Source of the DNA: a virus
Length of the DNA stretch: 42,524 bases
Virus record (IMG/VR): IMGVR_UViG_3300021440_000052
Coordinates: 1 to 42,524 of that record
Strand: one strand, 5' to 3'
Shown here: piece by piece, positions 36,381 to 42,524 of the stretch
Numbering within the stretch: position 1 is the stretch's first letter
Layout of the letters: every line of letters starts with the position of its first letter
Translations under genes and position numbers: made by a program
Notes under the pieces: generated by a model
The model's database searches: none
Seen by the model: the letters and a program-made list of their open reading frames with translations, nothing else
What the model was told of the DNA's origin: nothing

Positions 36381-39284
36381 ATGATCCGCGTTAGGACATC
36401 GTACAGCTTCAGGCAAGCTGCTGGCAAGATCGATGATGTCATGATGGCCCTTCAAGAGAAGGGCTACAGCATCGCTCCGATCACTGATCGTGCGTCTGCC
36501 TTCGGCTGGGCCAAGTGGACCAAGCTCAGCGAGAAGCTCAACATGCGTCCCGTCTATGGTGTCGAGCTGGCCGTGACCGATCAGACACCTGAGGTGCGCG
36601 CTGAGCGCAAGGAACGTCGGCTCAATGCCGACCACTTCACGTTCATCGCCAAGGATAGCCTTGTGCCCGTCAACAAGCTCATCACCGATGCGACGGAGAT
36701 CAGTTGGTATGAGCCCATCGTCTACTATCACCAGCTCAAGAACATCGACCTGTGGAAGGTCGCAGGCAACGCCACGAAGCTCGACCTGATCAACGTGAAG
36801 GACCCCAACACCTTCGTGTCCCTCTCCCCTTCCTCTCCAGTCGGCCACATCAAGCGTGCCATCGAGAAAGGGTTCAAGTTGGTCGCTGCCTTCGACAATC
36901 GCTATCCAAGGGATGGCGACAAGTCGTTGTATGAGGTCGTGTGCGGCAAGAACGCGCGCCTTCAGTCCTACCCTCAGTGGATCATCAGCATCGATGAATG
37001 GAAGGAGGCCGTTGCGCACATCGCTCCAGCGAAGGAGATCAAGAAGGCCATCACCAACGCACAGATGATCCTCGACAACTCCACAGCCCTCCTCCCCCAA
37101 GGTGAGCTTCTCCATCCCCAGAGGCCGAAGGGAGGCTTGCGTGCGTTGTGCGTCGCTGGCGCCAAGAAGCTCGGCATCAACCTCAACGACAAGCAGTACA
37201 GCTCTCGACTGGAGCGTGAGTTGAAGCTCATCGCTGAGAAGAAGTTTGAGGATTACTTCTACATCATCGCTGACATGGTCGCTTGGGCCAGGCAGCACAT
37301 GCTCGTTGGTCCTGCGCGCGGCTCCTCCTGTGGCTCGCTCGTTTGCTACCTCACAGGCATCACCACCGTTGACCCGCTCAAGTATGACCTGCTGTTTGAG
37401 CGCTTCATCGACATCAATCGTATGGACCTTCCTGACATCGACATCGACTTCAGCGATGTGCAGAGGGAGAAGGTTTTCAAGTACATGAAGGACAAGTATG
37501 GCGAGGATCGTGTTGCTAGGCTTGGTACTGTTGCTGTGTATCGTCCTCGAAGCGCACTGGCAGAGGCTGCTGAGAGCTTCGGCATCCCTCGCTGGCGCAC
37601 AGACCGTGTGGCAGAAGCGTTGATCGTTCGCTCCTCCGCAGACAGCCGTGCGCTCGACACGCTGGAGGATACGCTGAGGGCGAGCGATGCGGGCAAGAAG
37701 CTGCTGGCCGATCATCCAGAGATGATCATCTCCACGCGCATGGAAGGCCATCCACGTCACAGCAGCCAGCACGCAGCCGGCATTCTCATTACAGAGAAGC
37801 CCATCGACCAGTATCTCCCCATCAGCTTCGACAGCAAGGCCGTCCACGCTGACAAGAAGGATGCTGAGGCCCTCGGCCTCCTCAAGATCGATGCGCTGGG
37901 CCTTACGCAGTTGTCCATCTTTGAGGACGTTCTGCGCATGCTGGGGAAGGGATACGACTACATCTACAACATCCCGTTGGACGATGTGGCAGCCGTCGAG
38001 TGTATCAACCAGCGCAAGTTCGCTGGCATCTTCCAGTTCAATGGCATCGCCCTCCAGTCGTTGAGCAAGGTCGTTCATGTCGATGGCCTCGATGATCTCA
38101 TCACGATCACGGCCCTCGCTCGACCGGGACCTATGGCTTCAGGAGGAGCCAGCACTTGGGTCCGCCGCAAGAACGGCAATGAGCCTGTTAGCTATCCGCA
38201 CAAGGCGTTTGAGCCGTACCTCAAGGACACGATGGGCATCGTCACCTACCAAGAGCAGGTGATGACGATTGGTCGCGAGATTGGCGACCTGAGCTGGGAG
38301 GACGTCACGAAGCTCCGCAAGGCCATGAGTGCGTCGCTGGGCGTTGAATACTTCAACCAGTTTGGCGACCGCTGGAAGGCTGGTGCGAGGAAGAAGGGCC
38401 TTGACCCTTCGGTGCTGGACAAGATTTGGGACGACATGTGCGCCTATGGCTCGTGGGCGTTCAACAAGTCGCACTCCGTCGCCTATGGCATCATCAGCTA
38501 CTGGTGCTGCTGGCTCAAGACGTACCACCCCTATGAGTTCGCAGCGGCGACCCTCTCCCACGAGCACGATGAGGACAAGCAGCTCAAGACCCTCCGTGAG
38601 CTCGATGATGAAGGGATCAAGTTCATCCCCTTCGACAAGCACAAGTCCACCGACAAGTGGACCGTCATCAAGGACAAGGGAGAGAAGAAGCTGCTTGGCC
38701 CTCTCACTATCGTCCGTGGTATCGGCCCTGCCGCCGTCGATGAGATCATGGCGCATCGTCGCAGGCCGAAGGAAGTCAAGTTGTCGCAGAAGGTCGAGAA
38801 GCTCATGGACAGCGCGCGTGTTGAGCTCTCCTCCCTCTGGCCCATCCGTGATGCGTTCAAGAGGGAGAGGCAATCGCTGATCGACAAGCGCATCGTCAGT
38901 GAGCCGCGCGCCATCGGCAGCATCACAGAGGAGGACCATGAGTCAGAGTTGGTCGTGTTCTGCGTGCTCAGCAAGATCGACCTCAAGGATGAGAACGAAG
39001 CTGTGAAGGTCGCACAACGTGGCGGCAAGGTCATCACAGGAGAGCCGACTGCGAGCCTCAATCTGTTCCTCAAGGACGATACAGGGATCATGTTCGGCAA
39101 GATCACTCGCTGGGACCACGAACGGATGGGCGTGCCGATTGTTGAGAGGGGAGGGCCCAACAAGCATCTCTACGTCGCCAAGGGTATCATGAAGGTGAGC
39201 GGCGACTTCACAATGATGCTCATCAGGGGCATCCGCTACATCGGCCCATACGCAGCCGACAGCAAGGAGAAGAAGGCAGCATAA
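36381..39284 (+). CDS. DNA polymerase III alpha-subunit-type polymerase
   Basis: A 967-residue C-family replicative polymerase. The N-terminal PHP domain lacks the first metal-binding histidines (RVRTSYSFRQAAG in place of HxH...D), so its own exonuclease is probably dead. The palm has GPARGSSCGSLVCYLTGITT (from residue 310) and PDIDIDF, with D352 and D354 as catalytic carboxylates. RHSSQHAAGILIT, FQFNG and WAFNKSHSVAYG are further family motifs. The C-terminus has an OB-like region and lacks the long tau-binding end of the 1160-residue E. coli protein. Confidence 0.96.
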   Translation: MIRVRTSYSFRQAAGKIDDVMMALQEKGYSIAPITDRASAFGWAKWTKLSEKLNMRPVYGVELAVTDQTPEVRAERKERRLNADHFTFIAKDSLVPVNKLITDATEISWYEPIVYYHQLKNIDLWKVAGNATKLDLINVKDPNTFVSLSPSSPVGHIKRAIEKGFKLVAAFDNRYPRDGDKSLYEVVCGKNARLQSYPQWIISIDEWKEAVAHIAPAKEIKKAITNAQMILDNSTALLPQGELLHPQRPKGGLRALCVAGAKKLGINLNDKQYSSRLERELKLIAEKKFEDYFYIIADMVAWARQHMLVGPARGSSCGSLVCYLTGITTVDPLKYDLLFERFIDINRMDLPDIDIDFSDVQREKVFKYMKDKYGEDRVARLGTVAVYRPRSALAEAAESFGIPRWRTDRVAEALIVRSSADSRALDTLEDTLRASDAGKKLLADHPEMIISTRMEGHPRHSSQHAAGILITEKPIDQYLPISFDSKAVHADKKDAEALGLLKIDALGLTQLSIFEDVLRMLGKGYDYIYNIPLDDVAAVECINQRKFAGIFQFNGIALQSLSKVVHVDGLDDLITITALARPGPMASGGASTWVRRKNGNEPVSYPHKAFEPYLKDTMGIVTYQEQVMTIGREIGDLSWEDVTKLRKAMSASLGVEYFNQFGDRWKAGARKKGLDPSVLDKIWDDMCAYGSWAFNKSHSVAYGIISYWCCWLKTYHPYEFAAATLSHEHDEDKQLKTLRELDDEGIKFIPFDKHKSTDKWTVIKDKGEKKLLGPLTIVRGIGPAAVDEIMAHRRRPKEVKLSQKVEKLMDSARVELSSLWPIRDAFKRERQSLIDKRIVSEPRAIGSITEEDHESELVVFCVLSKIDLKDENEAVKVAQRGGKVITGEPTASLNLFLKDDTGIMFGKITRWDHERMGVPIVERGGPNKHLYVAKGIMKVSGDFTMMLIRGIRYIGPYAADSKEKKAA

Positions 39285-39289
39285 GCGTT

Positions 39290-39306
39290 CCCGCCGTCGC
39301 GGCGGG
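39290..39306 (+). repeat. 17-bp palindrome after the polymerase gene
   Basis: CCCGCCG-TCG-CGGCGGG, the exact reverse complement of 6633-6649, flanked by GCATA and TATGC that can extend the stem. It may end or attenuate the polymerase transcript; no U run follows. Confidence 0.65.
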
Positions 39307-39342
39307 TATGCTCAAGTGTACACATCGTTGGGAGTAGTCAAT

Positions 39343-41649
39343 ATGGCCAAGGCAGCGAAGAAGGATCGTCCATCTCAGAAGGAGAAGGCATCCAGTGTTA
39401 CGCATTTCCTGATCCAGTTCAGCTCTGTGCGCGACTACCTCGCGAGGATCGGCGCTGAGCCTCGCTCGATCAGGAGTGCCATCGTCAAGGAACACAGTGG
39501 CGTCTACTACAAGGACAGGTCGATCATCCGCTTCAGCAAGCAAGGTGAAGTGACGGCTGAGGAGAAGTATGCGCCCACTGAGAATGAGCGCGCTAGGATC
39601 AGCGCTGAGTTGAGCGGCGTGGTGTGGCCGGAGCCTGTGCCTACCAAGACGATCAAGAACCCCCATCCTCACTTCGCTGGAACGAAGGACAAGGACATGT
39701 TCATCTTCTATGACGATGAAGGGTTCATCACGATGATCCAACGTCGCTTCGAGGATGAGCACGGCAAGGGCTATGCGTCCTACACCTACTGGAACACCGA
39801 CCAGTGGTTGATGATCGAGCCTGAAGAGAACCTCCCCATCTGGGGCACGCACCTCTACAAGGGACAGAAGGTCGCATTCCTCCACGAAGGAGCCAAGGCC
39901 GCGCGCTACGTCACGGACATGATTGAGAACGGGACGATTGGCGAGCATCCTTGGGGAGAGGATATGCTGGACGCTGTACATCTTGGCTGGGTCGGAGGAG
40001 CGATGAACCCCCAGCGCACGAACTGGAAGTGGCTCAAGGACAAGGGCATCAAGTTGGTCTACATCATCGCTGACAACGATGACAACGGCCGGGATGCCCT
40101 CCCCTCCATCAGCAAGGCGATCAACCTGCCTTGCGTCGCGGTCATGTTTGATGAACGCTTCCCTGTATCGTTTGACATCGCTGATCCCTTCCCCAAGGAG
40201 TTCTTCGGTGAGCTCGATGGGATCAAGTTCTACAACGGCCCGTCGATGAGCGCGATGTCGATGCCCTACACGTGGCTCACGGACGTTTGGACCGCCAACG
40301 TCAACGCTGGTCAGAGGGGGAGGCCCGCACAAGGCTACCGCCTGCGTGAGCACGCTGTCAATGACATCTTCTACATCGAGGACATCGACAGGTTCATGGT
40401 CCGCAAGAAGCCGGACGTCCAGTACACGGCTGATCATTTCAATCGCGCCGTCAAGAAGGTCAGCGACAGCTGGGACACCGCCAAGCTCGTGCTACAGGAG
40501 GATCGCAAGTTCGCAGCCCGCATCACCTACGATCCGGGCAAGCCTGATCTGTTCATTGATGAGTCGTCTGAGTGTAAGGTCTACAACACCTACCGTCCCA
40601 CGCACATCAAGCCCCTGAAGGGTCCTGTTACGATCTGGAAGGACTTCATGCGCTACCTTGTGCCTGATGAGGAGGAGGCCGACCAGCTTATGCGTTGGTG
40701 CGCTACGCTCATCGCTCGACCGGACTTGAGGATGAGGTATGCTGTGCTGCTGATCTCTGAGAAGACAGGCGTTGGCAAGACGACGCTGATCAACTCTATC
40801 CTCGCTCCTCTTGTTGGGAAGATGAACGTCAGCTACCCCAACGAGCGTCGCATTGGTAGCGAGTTCAACGATTGGGTGGGAGCGAAGCGCTTGGCCTACA
40901 TCGCTGAGATTTACCAAGGGCACGATTTCAAGGTGACCAACGCTCTCAAGGATGCGATCAGCGACGACAGCGTCACGATCAACGAGAAGTACAAGGCACC
41001 CTACAACGCGCCCAACTGGATCCACATCATTGCTTCTAGCAACTCGATGCGCGCGCTCAAGCTTGACCTTGAGGATCGTCGCTGGTTCATCCCGACTGTG
41101 ACGGAGCAGAGGTGGCCTGACAAGAGGTTCATCGACCTTCACAAATGGCTGAAGGGAGGAGGTCTAAAGTTCATCCACCAGTGGGCGAAGGATTTTGAGG
41201 ATGAGTCCGGCCTCAGCTATGTGGGGACGGAGGAACATGCGCCCATGACAACTCGCAAGAGGGAGGTCATCGATGAAGGAAAGAGTGAGTACATGCTGCT
41301 TGCTGAGTATGTGATCGAGGCGATTGCCAACTCTGACAAGCCTCTCGCGATCACGCCTGCTGATGTGTATACGAGTGTGACAACGACGCAGAACCAGCGG
41401 CGCTTCGGTCGCCTCTTTGACTCTGTGCGCGATGTACGCAAGCGTATGCTGGAGATGGGTCTTGTTGAGGTCAAGATTCAAGGCTCTGAGGCTCAGGGAA
41501 GGGTACGTGTTAGAGGGAAGCTCACGCCTATTCTCGCCAACTATGAGGGCGCGAAGCTGCTGAAGGAGGAGCCTACAAGGGAGGTATTCGCCCGCATCGA
41601 CGCTTTCGGAACCGATCTGTACAAGGAAGCACTCGCTGAGGACATGTGA
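39343..41649 (+). CDS. Primase-helicase (TOPRIM-like plus SF3/D5-type helicase)
   Basis: A 768-residue bifunctional replication protein. Residues 150-270 hold a TOPRIM-like segment: FLHEGAKAARYV with the catalytic Glu, then YIIADNDDNGRDA as the DxD part. The helicase has Walker A SEKTGVGKTT (472-481), LAYIAEI as Walker B, and IIASSNSMRA with DRRWFIP as the SF3 motif C and arginine finger region. A C-terminal winged helix of about 100 residues follows. It would unwind DNA and make primers. GGGAG lies eight bases before the ATG. Confidence 0.9.
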   Translation: MAKAAKKDRPSQKEKASSVTHFLIQFSSVRDYLARIGAEPRSIRSAIVKEHSGVYYKDRSIIRFSKQGEVTAEEKYAPTENERARISAELSGVVWPEPVPTKTIKNPHPHFAGTKDKDMFIFYDDEGFITMIQRRFEDEHGKGYASYTYWNTDQWLMIEPEENLPIWGTHLYKGQKVAFLHEGAKAARYVTDMIENGTIGEHPWGEDMLDAVHLGWVGGAMNPQRTNWKWLKDKGIKLVYIIADNDDNGRDALPSISKAINLPCVAVMFDERFPVSFDIADPFPKEFFGELDGIKFYNGPSMSAMSMPYTWLTDVWTANVNAGQRGRPAQGYRLREHAVNDIFYIEDIDRFMVRKKPDVQYTADHFNRAVKKVSDSWDTAKLVLQEDRKFAARITYDPGKPDLFIDESSECKVYNTYRPTHIKPLKGPVTIWKDFMRYLVPDEEEADQLMRWCATLIARPDLRMRYAVLLISEKTGVGKTTLINSILAPLVGKMNVSYPNERRIGSEFNDWVGAKRLAYIAEIYQGHDFKVTNALKDAISDDSVTINEKYKAPYNAPNWIHIIASSNSMRALKLDLEDRRWFIPTVTEQRWPDKRFIDLHKWLKGGGLKFIHQWAKDFEDESGLSYVGTEEHAPMTTRKREVIDEGKSEYMLLAEYVIEAIANSDKPLAITPADVYTSVTTTQNQRRFGRLFDSVRDVRKRMLEMGLVEVKIQGSEAQGRVRVRGKLTPILANYEGAKLLKEEPTREVFARIDAFGTDLYKEALAEDM

Positions 41650-41700
41650 TAGCAGTAGTCACTTGCTACACGTTTCCACAGGAACGATGCTGTGACAGAC

Positions 41701-41806
41701 GTTCTAAGTTCTAGGGACCCCCCTACTCGTATTCGGCAACTGAATAAATCAGAGAGTATTTATCTTCCTAAGAAGTGCAGAACGGGGGGTCAGTAGAACT
41801 TAGAAC
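41701..41806 (+). repeat. Long inverted repeat, candidate origin or operator
   Basis: Left arm 41701-41723 (GTTCTAAGTTCTAGGGACCC plus CCC) and right arm 41784-41806 match at 21 of 23 positions around a 60-base AT-rich loop. Within the loop ATAAAT and ATTTAT form a smaller repeat, and each arm contains a TTCTAAGTTCTA direct repeat. It fills the only large gap in the right 8 kb. Confidence 0.85.
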
Positions 41807-41829
41807 TGACGGCTGCTTAACGATACAAT
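41800..41829 (+). promoter_or_regulatory. Putative promoter overlapping the right arm
   Basis: TTAGAA (41800-41805), inside the right arm of the inverted repeat, and TACAAT (41824-41829) are 18 bp apart. TACAAT is a good -10 box. A protein bound to the arm would cover the -35, so repression by binding is plausible. Confidence 0.4.
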
Positions 41830-41868
41830 GACAGGGCAGGCGATGTCCCTCCCCTGAGAGAGGCAAAC

Positions 41869-42297
41869 ATGACAACGACGTTTCGTGAGAGTGATGTACG
41901 CAAATGGATACGCAAGACGTGGAAGCACGGCATTCACTTCATTGAGTACGCTCAAGGTGGAGATGCCGGCAATCCTGATTGCCATCTTGTTCAGAGACGA
42001 CGCCTTGTGCCGTGTGAGTTGAAGGTAGCAACGTACACGAATGGACGTTATGCGTTCAAGTTACGTCGCGCTCAATATGACTATCACAAGGAGTGCTATG
42101 ACTACGGCATCCCAACGATCTTCGTTATTGGCTTCCAGCGAACGTATGTATGTGCTGCTGGGCCAAGCATCGAGTATGCCGACAAGATGGGCATCGTTGC
42201 TTCGAGTAAGTGCCGTGAGGTTACTCATCATGATGACCTCGCAGAGGCTATCGATGACGCTGTCAAGATTGCCAACCAACTCCGTCTGGTAGGATAG
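41869..42297 (+). CDS. PD-(D/E)XK nuclease, VRR-NUC/resolvase-like
   Basis: A 142-residue nuclease. The active site reads GDAGNPDCHLV then RRLVPCELKVA: an invariant Asp and the E-x-K pair, after an N-terminal helix with RKWIRKTW. C-terminal elements GRYAFKLRRAQYDYH and FVIGFQRTYV fit a VRR-NUC or Holliday-junction resolvase fold. It would debranch DNA before packaging. GAGAGG precedes the ATG. Confidence 0.88.
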   Translation: MTTTFRESDVRKWIRKTWKHGIHFIEYAQGGDAGNPDCHLVQRRRLVPCELKVATYTNGRYAFKLRRAQYDYHKECYDYGIPTIFVIGFQRTYVCAAGPSIEYADKMGIVASSKCREVTHHDDLAEAIDDAVKIANQLRLVG

Positions 42298-42301
42298 CGT
42301 C

Positions 42302-42520
42302 ATGCTCAGTCGCTATATCCGAAAGGGAATAACGCCTGCCCTAGACATTGAGGCCCTAGCGGCCTCGCCTAGCGCAGGTGTTCGCTTCAGTACCAAGCCC
42401 CATGGTACGAACTTCGTTGTGTTGCCTTGGGCCTCCTATGGCCTGCTGCATGCGCGAGGAGGGGATGGGGTCGGCCTGACTGGTGGGGGGGTATGCACAA
42501 AGGTTTCCCCACATGATTGA
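42302..42520 (+). CDS. Possible small protein at the window end
   Basis: A 72-residue reading frame (MLSRYIRKGITPALDIEALA) with AGGA seven bases before the ATG and a stop four bases from the window end. It is rich in Gly, Ala, Ser and Val and resembles nothing known. It fully contains a strong nested hairpin (42335-42378), so the frame may instead be a by-product of a packaging or regulatory site. Confidence 0.4.
   Translation: MLSRYIRKGITPALDIEALAASPSAGVRFSTKPHGTNFVVLPWASYGLLHARGGDGVGLTGGGVCTKVSPHD
42335..42378 (+). repeat. Nested hairpin near the genome end
   Basis: The outer arms CCTGCCCTAG (42335-42344) and CTAGCGCAGG (42369-42378) match in 9 of 10 positions, enclosing the perfect GAGGCC-CTAGC-GGCCTC. 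It lies about 150 bases from the window end, next to where packaging starts if the ends are natural. Confidence 0.6.
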
Positions 42521-42524
42521 AAAC

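Noticed and set aside
35534-39328. GCTCAAG...TGTACACATCGT found at 35534 and 39310
   Set aside because: The match is short and gapped, and the first copy lies within a coding region; it could be chance.
1-42524. Possible lysogeny functions (integrase, repressor, att site)
   Set aside because: No tyrosine or serine recombinase motif, no CI/Cro-like pair and no minus-strand operon were found.

Overview
The window looks like a complete or almost complete genome of a tailed double-stranded DNA phage, opened just upstream of its packaging genes. All 61 protein genes I support lie on the + strand; they are tightly packed, with many ATGA, GTGA and TGATG stop/start overlaps. The order is the classic siphovirus one: HNH nuclease, terminases, HK97-type protease and capsid, portal, connectors, tail tube, frameshifted tail chaperone, tape measure, tail tip, fibre, lysis, then early and replication genes. 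I see no integrase, repressor or excisionase, so a virulent life style is likely. Signal peptides, a peptidase M15 endolysin and strong Shine-Dalgarno sites point to a Gram-negative, fairly GC-rich host; I cannot name it. No tRNA gene, CRISPR array or insertion sequence is visible.

Layout. 1-20 kb: packaging (HNH, TerS, TerL), head (S78 protease, HK97 major capsid protein, portal, adaptor, head closure), tail (terminator, HK97 gp10-like protein, tube protein, G/GT chaperone by a -1 frameshift on CCCTTTG, tape measure, DUF1833-like, NlpC/P60, J-like tip with a fused I-like beta-grasp domain, collar-domain fibre), then two signal-peptide proteins separated by a structured leader. 20.4-21.55 kb: lysis (holin-like membrane protein, M15 endolysin, small membrane protein). 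21.55-22.19 kb: a 640-base gene-free stretch with a promoter-like site, a 5' hairpin and three copies of an 18-nt motif, read here as a candidate large structured RNA.

22.2-28 kb: small, mostly unknown early genes. Several sit in amplified cassettes with near-identical leaders. The group includes a DUF932 protein and a ParB-like protein whose C-terminal half resembles an MT-A70 methyltransferase without its catalytic DPPW. 28-42.5 kb: DNA metabolism. There is an SNF2-type helicase, a probable ssDNA-binding protein, an FAD oxidoreductase next to a divergent ThyX, a MazG-like pyrophosphohydrolase, a DnaQ-like exonuclease, a DNA polymerase III alpha-type polymerase with degenerate PHP residues, a TOPRIM-SF3 primase-helicase and a PD-(D/E)XK nuclease. 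A 23-bp-arm inverted repeat lies before the last nuclease.

The most notable signals are the candidate large RNA at 21.66-22.19 kb; a 29-bp palindrome present exactly twice, once inside the ParB-like gene; the ParB/pseudo-methyltransferase fusion; the ThyX with altered signature residues beside an FAD enzyme; the repeated early-gene cassettes; and the inverted repeat at 41.7-41.8 kb.
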